From NCBI RefSeq assembly GCF_004634245.1, contig NZ_SJTF01000013.1:1-64000 (forward strand): a DNA stretch of 64,000 nt, written 5' to 3'. The position numbers and the translations under genes are program-made. The notes beneath the pieces were generated by a model, which saw only the letters and a program-made list of their open reading frames with translations, had not been told where the DNA came from and made no database searches. Origin of the DNA: Flavobacterium foetidum (lineage in GTDB: Bacteria > Bacteroidota > Bacteroidia > Flavobacteriales > Flavobacteriaceae). Positions 9,600-17,827 of this stretch are shown here, piece after piece; position 1 is the first letter of the stretch, and every line of letters starts with the position of its first letter.

Positions 9600-10193
9600 T
9601 TATACATAATCTGTATCATTATTCCAATTATTGTAATTTCTCGCAAAATTCAATTGAGCTTCTAAATAGCTTTCTTCTTTTAAATTTTGATATTGATTCA
9701 ATAAGGGTAGAATTGTTTTATGAAACTGTTCCTTTAGTGATTTGAATTGATTGACATTTTCAATGTAGAATCGATACTTAAATTTTTGTCCATTTTCAAT
9801 AAATTGAATTGAATTTTCAAATCCGTAATATGATTTTTGGCGTCCGTACATTCTTCCGTCGTATGCGTAGATGCTTATCTTGATTTTTTCTAGATTGCTC
9901 CATTGGTGTATTGTGGTCCTTTGATTTTCATTGATTTCAAGACCATTTTCAGAAAAACTGATTAAGATGTCTTTATTTATAATTCCTGAAGGAAGAAATT
10001 TGTTTTTTGTAACTGTGTTAAAAATTTTAAAGCAAATTAAGCCAACCAGGGAAAGTAGAAAAAAGATGGCCTGCTTGGTGTTGACAGCATAAATAAAAGG
10101 AACAAAAATCAATGAAGTCAAAATGACAACCATAATAACTTCAATTATTGTTGGCTTTTGGTAAATGGCAAGCGGAAATTTTTGCTGGTTCAT
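9600..10193 (-). CDS. Hypothetical protein with two membrane segments
   Basis: I do not recognise a named family in this 197-residue protein. After a short soluble start there are two hydrophobic segments (about 18-37 and 43-59), then a mainly soluble C-terminal region of about 130 residues with a charged Gln/Asn-rich end. The layout, two helices plus a small beta-rich domain with a conserved-looking W in HQWSNLEKI, resembles YcxB-like membrane proteins. That comparison is tentative. It lies 20 bp from the next minus-strand gene upstream and may be cotranscribed with it. Confidence 0.6.
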   Translation of the reverse strand: MNQQKFPLAIYQKPTIIEVIMVVILTSLIFVPFIYAVNTKQAIFFLLSLVGLICFKIFNTVTKNKFLPSGIINKDILISFSENGLEINENQRTTIHQWSNLEKIKISIYAYDGRMYGRQKSYYGFENSIQFIENGQKFKYRFYIENVNQFKSLKEQFHKTILPLLNQYQNLKEESYLEAQLNFARNYNNWNNDTDYV

Positions 10194-10212
10194 TTTTTAA
10201 GTCTAACTAGAA

Positions 10213-10788
10213 TTATCGATGAAGCGGAAAAGAATATCCAGCTGAAATTGCTCCAAAAGATTGTTTTACAGCTAGACTTGAGTAGAAAGAATATGCAATG
10301 TCAAATTTGTTTTTTCGTCCGAGTGCAAGTCCAAAACTGATGGGTATATGTGGTGTAATTCCGTTTTTTTTCTCGTTTATATGATAGGTATAGGTTTTAA
10401 ACGAGCCTATTGAAGCTCCAATACCAGTTTCTAGATAGGCAGCAAACCACGGAATTGGAGCACAAACACGCACTTTACCTCCAAGAAAAAAGGCATTAGT
10501 TTCCGCTTTATATTGTTCAGGATTTTTAATTACATCGTCATGAGTAGAAGTAAAGACTGCCCCTGCATAAGGTCTTATGCTAAACCATTTGGTTAAACCC
10601 ATTACATATTCTGCATTTGCATAAAAGCCAAAACCAGAAATGTTTTCTAAATTCTCTTCATTATGATGCGGTGTGGTTAATCCGAATCCTATTGAGCCTT
10701 TAATAAAATTTCCTGTCGCTTGAGCAGTTATTTGGTGTGAAAAAAATGTTGCGAAAAGAAGGGCAAAACTGCGTAAAATTTGAGTCAT
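10213..10788 (-). CDS. Outer-membrane beta-barrel protein
   Basis: The start at ATG 10788 (191 residues) gives a proper signal peptide, MTQILRSFALLFATFFSHQ followed by ITAQA; the frame stays open further upstream but that stretch runs through a terminator hairpin and is not credible. The mature part (GNFIKGSIGFGLTTPH at its N-terminus) shows repeated amphipathic strands and ends in a Gly/aromatic-rich strand, GAISAGYSFPLHR, as in small outer-membrane barrels of the Bacteroidota porin-like group. The function is unknown. It may share a transcript with the two-TM protein 20 bp downstream. Confidence 0.75.
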   Translation of the reverse strand: MTQILRSFALLFATFFSHQITAQATGNFIKGSIGFGLTTPHHNEENLENISGFGFYANAEYVMGLTKWFSIRPYAGAVFTSTHDDVIKNPEQYKAETNAFFLGGKVRVCAPIPWFAAYLETGIGASIGSFKTYTYHINEKKNGITPHIPISFGLALGRKNKFDIAYSFYSSLAVKQSFGAISAGYSFPLHR

Positions 10789-10897
10789 AAATGATTTTTT
10801 GGTTAAAATTGGTTGTTTGCGAATGTAGGTTTTATTTTTCAATTTAATAGAAACAAAAAAATCATATGACACTCTGAATTCAAGTAAATAAAATTCG

Positions 10898-10934
10898 GCA
10901 AAAAAAAACCACCCAATCCGAAGACTGGGCAGTT
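10898..10934 (-). terminator. Intrinsic terminator of the DUF2383 gene
   Basis: Read on the minus strand, a 12-bp stem (with three G-U pairs) closed by a TTCG tetraloop is followed by a run of nine Ts. UUCG loops are unusually stable. It lies about 30 bp past the stop. Confidence 0.85.
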
Positions 10935-10965
10935 TCAAAAAAAAAAGCATGAATCGATCGATCGA

Positions 10966-11421
10966 TTAATTTGCTCTCATTTTAATTTGCGATAAGGTAT
11001 TCTGAATACTGTTTAATTGCTTTGAAACAACAGAAATTTGACTGTATTCTAAGTGGTTTTCTTCTAATGCCGCTTTGTATTTTTCTATTGCAGCTTCTTC
11101 TCCGGTAATGCAGGCATTAATAATGGCTTCGGTATCTCCTCCAGTAAAGGCAGATTTGATATCAATCCAAGTGCGGTGTAAAGCTCCCAATGGTCCTCCT
11201 CCAGAAGTATCTGTTGATTTTCCTAACTTGTTAATTTCGTCTTGTAATTCTACAATAAATAAAGCTCTTTCGCGTGCATACTCTAGAAAATCAGTTTTCA
11301 TTGCTGGGTTTTCTACATGTTCTGCTGCATTTGTATATCCTAGTTTTCCATCTTCAAGAATTGAAATCAATCCTTCTAAAGTTTTAACTGCTTCTTTTGT
11401 GGTTTCATCTGTATGTATCAT
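10966..11421 (-). CDS. PA2169-like four-helix-bundle protein (DUF2383)
   Basis: This 151-residue cytoplasmic protein is almost wholly helical and matches the ferritin-like DUF2383 family. Features are ETTKEAVKTLEGLISILEDG at the start, the central MKTDFLEYARERALFIVELQ, a flexible TSGGGPLGALHRTW linker, and the second pair of helices with GEEAAIEKYKAAL. Members are often stress-induced in Bacteroidota; no enzymatic reaction is established. It is a single-gene unit: a strong UUCG terminator follows, and upstream there is a 365-bp gap holding a structured element on the other strand. Confidence 0.85.
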   Translation of the reverse strand: MIHTDETTKEAVKTLEGLISILEDGKLGYTNAAEHVENPAMKTDFLEYARERALFIVELQDEINKLGKSTDTSGGGPLGALHRTWIDIKSAFTGGDTEAIINACITGEEAAIEKYKAALEENHLEYSQISVVSKQLNSIQNTLSQIKMRAN

Positions 11422-11621
11422 GACTGATAGTTTTTAAAATTAATACATTACAAAGTTGAAGATTTATAAACTGTTATTTCTTACAGGATTACGAGCGAGG
11501 TTTTACAATATTGTAGAATGGGAATTTTGAAACTGTTTTTTTCCGCCAACTATTTCTCGAACTTTGCCGCTTGAGTTGTGGATAGCTTATTTTGAAAATG
11601 ATTCTTCTGGTTTACCGTTTC

Positions 11622-11702
11622 GCGTGAGGGATAGAAGCGACATCCTTTTGTGGTGGGGTTCACCACAAAAGATATAGCGGATAGCCCGGCCGTAGGACAC
11701 GC
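11622..11702 (+). ncRNA. Structured intergenic element with GGATAGCC core, copy 1 (Flavo-1-like candidate)
   Basis: An outer GCGTG/CACGC stem (11622-11626 with 11698-11702) encloses a perfect 11-bp hairpin (11645-11655 with 11661-11671) and a conserved-looking GGATAGCC (11679-11686) followed by a GGACA.GCCC end. A shorter relative occurs at 63891-63938. The element is much more GC-rich than its surroundings and lies in a 365-bp gap between two minus-strand genes, so as drawn it is transcribed against them. It resembles repeated noncoding elements I associate with Flavobacterium genomes, possibly Rfam Flavo-1; I cannot confirm the match. The rest of the gap (11422-11786) holds no gene. Confidence 0.5.
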
Positions 11703-11716
11703 CCAAAGTAAACGCA

Positions 11717-11764
11717 TAAAAAAAGCTTAAGTTTAAAGGTAATGAAACCTTTAAGCCTTAAGCT
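11717..11764 (-). terminator. Terminator of the aspartate aminotransferase gene
   Basis: On the minus strand a long stem (11757-11764 with 11724-11731 plus 11748-11754 with 11733-11739, one small internal loop) is followed by a T run, beginning about 20 bp after the stop. Confidence 0.8.
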
Positions 11765-11786
11765 ATTTTAATAAATCTTGAATATG

Positions 11787-12977
11787 TTACGCAGTCAAAG
11801 CTTCTTTGATTCTGCGTAATGCTTCTTTTAAGATATCGTTGCTTGTTGCGTAAGAGAAACGAATACAGTTTGGATTTCCGAAAGCATCTCCTGTTACTGT
11901 TGCTACGTTTGCTTCAGCTAAAAGATACATCGAAACATCGTTTGCATCTTTAATTTCGTGTCCTTTTAATGTTTTTCCGAAGAAAGAAGAAACATCTGGG
12001 AATACGTAGAATGCTCCTTCTGGAACGTTGATTTTTACGCCTGGGATTTCTTTTAGTAACTCAACTACTAAATCTCTACGGCCGTGGAAAGCCTGAACCA
12101 TTTCGTTTAATACGCTTGGGTCGGCATCTACTGCAGTGATTGTAGCTCTTTGTGCCACAGAATTTGCACCAGACGTTACTTGTCCTTGAATTTTTGTACA
12201 CGCTTTTGCGATAAATTCAGGAGCTCCAATATAACCTATTCTGTATCCTGTCATGGCAAATGCTTTTGCAACTCCGTTTACAGTGATTGTTTTTTCTAAC
12301 ATTCCTGGAATAGAACCAATACTGCAGAAAGTTCCTGAGAAATTGATGTGCTCATAAATCTCATCGGCAACTACGTAAATATTTGGGTGTTTTTCTAACA
12401 CTTTTGCAAGAGCTGTTAATTCTTCTCTGCTGTAAACAGATCCAGATGGATTACATGGAGAAGAAAACCACATCATTTTTGTTTTTGGTGTGATGGCAGC
12501 TTCTAATTGTTCTGGAGTGATTTTGAAATCACTTTCAACAGAAGTTGGAACCTCAACTGGAACTCCTCCAGAAAGTTTTACGATTTCGAAATAAGAAACC
12601 CAATAAGGTGCTGGTAAAATAACCTCGTCACCATCGTTTAACATTACTTGTGCAATGTTGTATAAAGATTGTTTTGCTCCTGTAGAAACTACGATTTGAG
12701 ATGGTTTGTAATCTAAATCATTGTCTCTTTTGAATTTTCTGCAAATAGCTTCTTTTAATTCTAAGTAACCATCTACTGGAGAATATGTACTGTAATTTTC
12801 GTCGATTGCCTTTTTAGCAGCTTCTTTGATAAAGTCTGGAGTATTGAAATCAGGCTCTCCCAAACTTAAACTGATAATGTCTTTTCCTTGTGCTTTTAAT
12901 TCTCTTGCCAAAGCGGCCATTGCTAATGTCTGCGAAGTAGCAAGATTGTTGATTCTGTCCGAAAGAATATGGTTCAT
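11787..12977 (-). CDS. Class I aminotransferase, aspartate aminotransferase type
   Basis: The 396-residue protein is a fold-type I pyridoxal-phosphate enzyme. ISLSLGEPDFNTPDFI near residue 37 is the typical start of the AspB/AatA subgroup. The cofactor lysine is in AKAFAMTGYRIGYIG (about residue 239), and NPSGSVYSREEL and the Arg in CIRFSYATS close the active site. The subgroup transfers the amino group of aspartate to 2-oxoglutarate in amino-acid metabolism; close paralogs accept aromatic amino acids or prephenate, so substrate is only likely. The gene is alone on its transcript, ending in a hairpin terminator. Confidence 0.92.
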   Translation of the reverse strand: MNHILSDRINNLATSQTLAMAALARELKAQGKDIISLSLGEPDFNTPDFIKEAAKKAIDENYSTYSPVDGYLELKEAICRKFKRDNDLDYKPSQIVVSTGAKQSLYNIAQVMLNDGDEVILPAPYWVSYFEIVKLSGGVPVEVPTSVESDFKITPEQLEAAITPKTKMMWFSSPCNPSGSVYSREELTALAKVLEKHPNIYVVADEIYEHINFSGTFCSIGSIPGMLEKTITVNGVAKAFAMTGYRIGYIGAPEFIAKACTKIQGQVTSGANSVAQRATITAVDADPSVLNEMVQAFHGRRDLVVELLKEIPGVKINVPEGAFYVFPDVSSFFGKTLKGHEIKDANDVSMYLLAEANVATVTGDAFGNPNCIRFSYATSNDILKEALRRIKEALTA

Positions 12978-13053
12978 TATAAAAATTTTGAATGTCCTTA
13001 ATTTGCTGTGCTGTTTTAAGGAAGGTTAATTATTAATAGATTTTTTTTAGTTT

Positions 13054-14151
13054 TTATACGGCTAATTCCGGTTTCATTCCCAAATCACGCAAGTGCTTAA
13101 AGTGAGCAATTACTGCACTTCGCATAGTTTTATATTCATAGTAAGGCAAATTGCACTCTCTTGCGGTTTCTTTTACGATTTTTGCAATTTTACCGTAATG
13201 AATATGACTGATATTTGGAAAAATATGATGTTCGATCTGATGGTTCAACCCACCTGTGTACCAATTTACAATCGCATTTTTTGGCGCAAAGTTGGTTGTT
13301 GTGTACAATTGATGAATTGCCCAAGTGTTATCCATTTCTCCTAAATCGTTTGGTGTTGGATTTGTAGTATGGTCTACAACGTGAGCCAATTGAAACACAA
13401 TACTCAAGATTAGTCCTGCAGTGTAGTGCATAACGAAAAATCCTAGAAGTACTTTCCACCATGTAATTCCGATAAGAATCGGAAGAATAATCCAGATTGA
13501 AAGGTAAATTACTTTAGTAATGATTAAAGTTGTCCAAAGAATCTTAGGGCTTTTAGGTTCTCCGTAAGATAATTTTCTTTTAAGGTAATTGCGCATCTGC
13601 TTAAAATCTGTTGTAAGCGCCCAGTTGAAAGTCAATAGGCCATACAGGAAAACAGAATAGTAATGCTGAAAACGGTGAAAACGATGCCATTCTGCATGTT
13701 TTGTAAAACGAATGATTCTACCAGCATCTAAATCTTCATCATGCCCAGGAATATTGGTATAAGTATGGTGTAATACATTGTGCTGTACTTGCCAGTTGTA
13801 AACATTTCCTGCCAGAACGTAGATGGTGCCGCCCATAAATTTATTAATCCAGTTTTTAGTAGAATACGAGCCGTGGTTACCATCGTGCATCACATTCATT
13901 CCAACCCCTGCCATTCCAATTCCGATTACGACTGAAAGCAACAGCATAACCCAAAATGGCATTTCAAGCGTTAAGATTAAAAAGTATGGTGTTAAAAAAA
14001 CAGCAAAAAGTATAACAGCCTTAAGGTGTAGTTTCCAGTTTCCTGTTTTTTTGATATTGTTTTCTTTGAAATAATTGTTTACCCGAGAGTTAAGTGTCCT
14101 GAAGAACTTCAGATTATCTTGCCTTGCAAATGTAGGTGCGTTGTTATTCAT
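13054..14151 (-). CDS. Membrane fatty acid desaturase
   Basis: This 365-residue integral membrane protein carries the three histidine boxes of the desaturase family: HDGNH at 89-93, HNVLHH at 124-129 and QIEHH at 305-309. The Gln in the third box is typical of front-end (delta-5/delta-6-like) acyl desaturases, but no cytochrome b5 domain is present. Hydrophobic segments are visible at about 44-62, 66-86, 205-225 and 230-255. The di-iron centre inserts a double bond into membrane fatty acids with O2, usually for fluidity control. The gene is divergent from rsmG and has its own promoter. Regiospecificity cannot be told. Confidence 0.9.
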   Translation of the reverse strand: MNNNAPTFARQDNLKFFRTLNSRVNNYFKENNIKKTGNWKLHLKAVILFAVFLTPYFLILTLEMPFWVMLLLSVVIGIGMAGVGMNVMHDGNHGSYSTKNWINKFMGGTIYVLAGNVYNWQVQHNVLHHTYTNIPGHDEDLDAGRIIRFTKHAEWHRFHRFQHYYSVFLYGLLTFNWALTTDFKQMRNYLKRKLSYGEPKSPKILWTTLIITKVIYLSIWIILPILIGITWWKVLLGFFVMHYTAGLILSIVFQLAHVVDHTTNPTPNDLGEMDNTWAIHQLYTTTNFAPKNAIVNWYTGGLNHQIEHHIFPNISHIHYGKIAKIVKETARECNLPYYEYKTMRSAVIAHFKHLRDLGMKPELAV

Positions 14152-14170
14152 AATTATTTTAAATAGATTT

Positions 14171-14203
14171 CAAAGGTAATTATTATAAATTTTCAATTTG
14201 CAA
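14171..14203 (-). promoter_or_regulatory. Promoter of the desaturase gene
   Basis: On the minus strand TTG (14201-14203), a 22-bp spacer and TACCTTTG (14171-14178) match the Bacteroidetes consensus, 20 bp before the ATG. Confidence 0.65.
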
Positions 14204-14234
14204 AATTGAGTTAAATATTTCAATCGTAAAGTAG

Positions 14235-14242
14235 TACTTTTG
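14235..14242 (+). promoter_or_regulatory. -7 box of rsmG
   Basis: TACTTTTG lies 16 bp before the rsmG ATG, so the leader would be about 10 nt. The nearest TTG (14206-14208) is 26 bp away, longer than usual. Confidence 0.55.
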
Positions 14243-14258
14243 TTAAAAATTTACTGCA

Positions 14259-14888
14259 ATGGATGAGATATTGAAATATTTTCCCAATTTGACCGATATT
14301 CAGATTGAGCAATTTCAAAAATTAGACTTTTTATACCACGATTGGAACGAAAAAATCAATGTTATTTCTCGTAAGGATATTGATTCACTATATACCAAAC
14401 ACATTTTGCATTCTTTAGGAATTGCCAAGGTGATGAAATTCGAACCAGGAACAACGGTTTTAGATGTTGGAACCGGCGGAGGCTTTCCTGGAATTCCGTT
14501 AGCGATTCTTTTTCCCGAAACTCGTTTTTATCTTATTGATGTTATTGCAAAAAAAATAAAAGTTGTTCAGGGTGTTGTAGATGCATTGGAATTGAAAAAT
14601 GTAAAAGCAGAGCAAAAACGTGCCGAATTGGTAAAAGGCGACTTCGATTTTATCGTGAGCCGTGCCGTAACCAATATGCCCGATTTTGTTTCTTGGATTA
14701 AGGATAAAATCAAAAAACAGCACAAGCATACTTTAAAAAACGGAATTCTGTACCTAAAAGGAGGTGATTTGACCGAAGAATTGAAAGACTTTCCGAATGC
14801 AACCTTATATGATCTAGCAGATTATTTTGAAGATGAATTCTTTGAAACGAAAAAAGTGGTGCATCTCCCTTTAAAGTTTAAACCCTAA
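14259..14888 (+). CDS. rsmG: 16S rRNA (guanine527-N7)-methyltransferase
   Basis: The 209-residue protein has the RsmG (GidB) layout: an N-terminal helical part with the conserved LYHDWNEKINVISRKDID, then a Rossmann methyltransferase domain with the SAM-binding loop VLDVGTGGGFPGIPLAI (about 69-85) and FIVSRAVTNM. It methylates N7 of G527 in 16S rRNA using S-adenosylmethionine; loss of the enzyme in other bacteria gives low-level streptomycin resistance. It is a single-gene unit, divergent from the desaturase, with a hairpin terminator just after its stop. Confidence 0.96.
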   Translation: MDEILKYFPNLTDIQIEQFQKLDFLYHDWNEKINVISRKDIDSLYTKHILHSLGIAKVMKFEPGTTVLDVGTGGGFPGIPLAILFPETRFYLIDVIAKKIKVVQGVVDALELKNVKAEQKRAELVKGDFDFIVSRAVTNMPDFVSWIKDKIKKQHKHTLKNGILYLKGGDLTEELKDFPNATLYDLADYFEDEFFETKKVVHLPLKFKP

Positions 14889-14894
14889 AAACAG

Positions 14895-14933
14895 ATAACC
14901 CGGATAGAACAACAATCTTCCGGGTTATTTTTT
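14895..14933 (+). terminator. Terminator of rsmG
   Basis: A 10-bp stem (14895-14904 with 14919-14928) is followed by a T run, starting 6 bp after the stop. Confidence 0.85.
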
Positions 14934-14956
14934 GAATGAATAAAAACTACTAAAAA

Positions 14957-15688
14957 TTAAGAATGAATTCTGGAAAGGTTTAAAAACTGATTGGCCTGGT
15001 AATTTAAGTTATCAATAAAACCATGAATCGCATCTTCTGAGGCTTGATTCGTAAGTTTGAATTCAGAATCAAAGAAGAAATCGCGGCATATTACAGGTTC
15101 ATTTGAAGAATCATAAACACTTTCATCCATATCGTCTAATTCTAAATTTTGATACTCGCACGGATAAAAACAAATTAATTCTACCATTACACGATTAAAC
15201 CAGCGGTCAAAAACTTTCTTTTTAGGGGTAATGTGGCGCGCTAGCAATACTAATCCGACAAGTTCATTCTGCAGATAATAAGAACCTTTTCGGTACAAGG
15301 TGTCTATCATTCTCACATTCATATGAGCAATCCATAAAGGACCATTAACACTTCCCGAAGCTGGAATCTCAAAATCGGTGTCAAACAACAGCGGATTTGT
15401 TTTTTCAGGATTATCTATAGAACACCAAAGTGCTTCAATACGTTTTTGAGTATCATGTGTTTCTGTTACGCATCCGGTAAAACGCCAATAAATCCATTCT
15501 AATAAGGCCGCAGCTAGTCCAACAGAAGCTTTGTGGTTAATTTGCATTAATAGGTTTTCTAAGTCTTCATTTTCATCAAGAGGATCGAGTAATTCGTTTA
15601 TTTTCTTTTTATTCCACTTAAAATCAATTGCATGGCCAATACTTTTTGATTCTAAAATGACTTTAGGAACATTGTTTAAATTTCTCAT
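14957..15688 (-). CDS. Uncharacterised protein, no recognised family
   Basis: I do not recognise this protein. I choose ATG 15688 (243 residues, MRNLNNVPKVI). The frame runs on to a TTG at 15733, but that TTG lies inside a TAnnTTTG promoter box and would precede the transcript. The product is soluble and acidic, without signal peptide or membrane segments. It shows a Leu-rich helical part with NHKASVGLAAALLEWIYWRF, and several Trp and Cys residues (CVTE, LWCS, CFYPCEY). HITPKKKVFDRWFNRVMVEL suggests an all-helical fold. It is a single-gene unit between rsmG and pruA; context gives no role. Confidence 0.7.
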   Translation of the reverse strand: MRNLNNVPKVILESKSIGHAIDFKWNKKKINELLDPLDENEDLENLLMQINHKASVGLAAALLEWIYWRFTGCVTETHDTQKRIEALWCSIDNPEKTNPLLFDTDFEIPASGSVNGPLWIAHMNVRMIDTLYRKGSYYLQNELVGLVLLARHITPKKKVFDRWFNRVMVELICFYPCEYQNLELDDMDESVYDSSNEPVICRDFFFDSEFKLTNQASEDAIHGFIDNLNYQANQFLNLSRIHS

Positions 15689-15730
15689 AGGCTTTAATTG
15701 TTCAGATTTTATTAATTGATTTTCGTGAGA

Positions 15731-15738
15731 CAAATGTA
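15731..15738 (-). promoter_or_regulatory. -7 box of the uncharacterised gene
   Basis: The minus strand reads TACATTTG. Its last three bases are the TTG that a naive start call would use, which argues for the ATG at 15688 and a leader of about 35 nt. Confidence 0.55.
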
Positions 15739-15928
15739 TCGTGATGTTTTTTTCTGAAATGGAACAAGAAGTTTTTAAAATATCAAAATAAGCTTTTTTG
15801 AACAGCTATCTCATTGGAAATCAATAAAATAAGAAAATTACTACAAATCATTTACACGTTGCTTTAAGAAGGATAATTTTGTTTGTGAAGTGATGTTTTA
15901 AATGCTAAAAACAAGAAAACTGTAAAAC

Positions 15929-15965
15929 AGAAAGCCGAACCTTTTTAGAAAGATTCGGCTTTTTA
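15929..15965 (-). terminator. Terminator of pruA
   Basis: A 9-bp stem AAAGCCGAA/TTCGGCTTT (15931-15939 with 15954-15962) has T-rich flanks on both strands. It lies about 45 bp past the pruA stop. The remaining 15739-15928 shows no gene. Confidence 0.7.
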
Positions 15966-16011
15966 TAGGAAAGGTTTTAAATTGTGAACCCTAAAACTTG
16001 GGCACAAAAAA

Positions 16012-17637
16012 TTAACCTAAGAAAGGATATCTGTAATCTTCTGGAGTTACAAAAGTTTCTTTGATAGTTCTTGGAGATGCCCAACGCAATAAGTTCAATG
16101 CAGAACCTGCTTTGTCATTAGTTCCAGAAGCTCTAGCTCCACCAAATGGTTGCATACCTACCACTGCCCCAGTTGGTTTATCGTTGATATAGAAGTTTCC
16201 AGCAGCGTTTTGCAATTTAGTTGTAGCAACTTCAATAGCGTAACGGTCTTGGCTGAAAACAGCTCCAGTTAAAGCATACTCAGATGTGGTGTCAACTAAT
16301 TCTAAAGTTTCTTCCCACTTAGCATCTTCGTAAACATAAATAGTGATAACTGGTCCGAACAACTCAGTTTCCATTGTGGTATATTTTGGATTTGTAGTTA
16401 CAATAACCGTTGGCTCAATAAAATATCCAACAGATTTATCATAGTTACCTCCAATAATGATCTCGGCGTCAGCATCTTTTTTAGCTTGGTCGATATAACT
16501 CGCTAATTTATCAAAAGAACCTTCGTGAATAACGGCAGTAATAAAGTTTCCAAAATCTTCTGGAGAACCCATTTTCATAGTTTTTACATCAGCAGTTAGT
16601 TGCTCTTTTACTGCAGGCCATAAACTTTGAGGAATGTAAGCTCTAGAAGCCGCTGAACATTTTTGGCCTTGGAATTCAAAAGCCCCACGAGTAATTCCGG
16701 TAACCACTTGTTTTACGTTTGCGCTTGGGTGAGCAATGATAAAATCTTTCCCTCCGGTTTCACCAACGATTCTTGGATATGTTTTGTAGTTGTGGATGTT
16801 TGCTCCAATTTTTGCCCAAATATCTTTAAAGACATGTGTTGATCCTGTAAAGTGAACACCAGCAAAATCACGGCTTGCTAAAACTGTATCGGTAATCATT
16901 AAAGCATCGCCGAAAACTACGTTGATAACACCGTCTGGAACTCCCGCTTCTTTGAAAACATCAATAATGATTTTTGCAGAAAACACCTGACTATCACTTG
17001 GTTTCCAAACCACCACGTTACCCATCATGGCAGCACTTGCAGGAAGGTTTGCAGCGATAGCCGTAAAGTTAAACGGAGTAATAGCGTAAACAAAGCCTTC
17101 TAACGGTCTGTATTCTACACGGTTCCAAACAGAAGAATCTGATTTTGGCTGATCGCTGTAGATCTGAGTCATAAATTCAACGTTGTATCGTAAGAAGTCG
17201 ATCAATTCACAAGAAGAATCGATTTCTGCCTGATGGATATTTTTTGATTGACCAATCATTGTAGCAGCATTGATACGAGCTCTGTATGGTCCAGCGATAA
17301 GTTCGGCAGCTTTTAAGAAAATAGCGGCACGCTGTTCCCACGCCATATTGGCCCATTTTTTTCGTGCTTCAAGAGCATTGGCAATTGCTTTTTCGATATG
17401 TTGTTTTTCTGCCAAATGATATTTCCCAACTACGTGCTGGTGATCATGAGGAGTTGTGATGTTTTTTGTATTTCCAGTTCTGATTTCTTCGCTTCCGATA
17501 TATAAAGGAACGTCAATTTGAGAATTCCACATGGTGGTATAAGCAGCCAGAACAGCAGCTTTTTCTGGGGAGTTTGGTGCATAGCCTTTTACGGGCTCAT
17601 TTACCGCTTTAGGTACATTAAAGAATCCTTTTAACAT
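16012..17637 (-). CDS. pruA: L-glutamate gamma-semialdehyde dehydrogenase
   Basis: The 541-residue protein matches the stand-alone delta-1-pyrroline-5-carboxylate dehydrogenase of Bacteroidota in length and sequence. The aldehyde-dehydrogenase catalytic residues are Glu293 in GETGGKDF and Cys327 in FQGQKCSAASRAY. Other landmarks are the NAD-binding region TPFNFTAIAANLP and VHFTGSTHVF, and the C-terminal PFGGARASGTNDKAG. It oxidises glutamate semialdehyde from proline (and ornithine/arginine) breakdown to glutamate with NAD+. No proline dehydrogenase (putA/prodh) is adjacent, so the pathway is split on the chromosome. A promoter with both boxes lies upstream, divergent from the DNA repair operon. 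Confidence 0.95.
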   Translation of the reverse strand: MLKGFFNVPKAVNEPVKGYAPNSPEKAAVLAAYTTMWNSQIDVPLYIGSEEIRTGNTKNITTPHDHQHVVGKYHLAEKQHIEKAIANALEARKKWANMAWEQRAAIFLKAAELIAGPYRARINAATMIGQSKNIHQAEIDSSCELIDFLRYNVEFMTQIYSDQPKSDSSVWNRVEYRPLEGFVYAITPFNFTAIAANLPASAAMMGNVVVWKPSDSQVFSAKIIIDVFKEAGVPDGVINVVFGDALMITDTVLASRDFAGVHFTGSTHVFKDIWAKIGANIHNYKTYPRIVGETGGKDFIIAHPSANVKQVVTGITRGAFEFQGQKCSAASRAYIPQSLWPAVKEQLTADVKTMKMGSPEDFGNFITAVIHEGSFDKLASYIDQAKKDADAEIIIGGNYDKSVGYFIEPTVIVTTNPKYTTMETELFGPVITIYVYEDAKWEETLELVDTTSEYALTGAVFSQDRYAIEVATTKLQNAAGNFYINDKPTGAVVGMQPFGGARASGTNDKAGSALNLLRWASPRTIKETFVTPEDYRYPFLG

Positions 17638-17678
17638 GGGATAAATTATTTTATAATTACGAATTGTTTAATTTTTCA

Positions 17679-17712
17679 CAAAAGTACAAATGATAATCCG
17701 ATTTTATCACAA
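17679..17712 (-). promoter_or_regulatory. Promoter of pruA
   Basis: On the minus strand TTG (17710-17712), a 23-bp spacer and TACTTTTG (17679-17686). The leader is about 35 nt. Confidence 0.6.
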
Positions 17713-17784
17713 CACAATATTAAAAAGTTGTAATTTAATAAACTAATTGCATGAAGTTGTAAAACTGCTCACTGTTTAAAAGTT

Positions 17785-17792
17785 TAAATTTG
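17785..17792 (+). promoter_or_regulatory. -7 box of the ligase-associated repair operon
   Basis: TAAATTTG matches TAnnTTTG, 35 bp before the first ATG of the operon. A TTG lies 25 bp further up (17757-17759), slightly beyond the usual spacing. Confidence 0.5.
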
Positions 17793-17827
17793 AGTAACTT
17801 CTGAAAGAATGTTTTAACACTACTACT

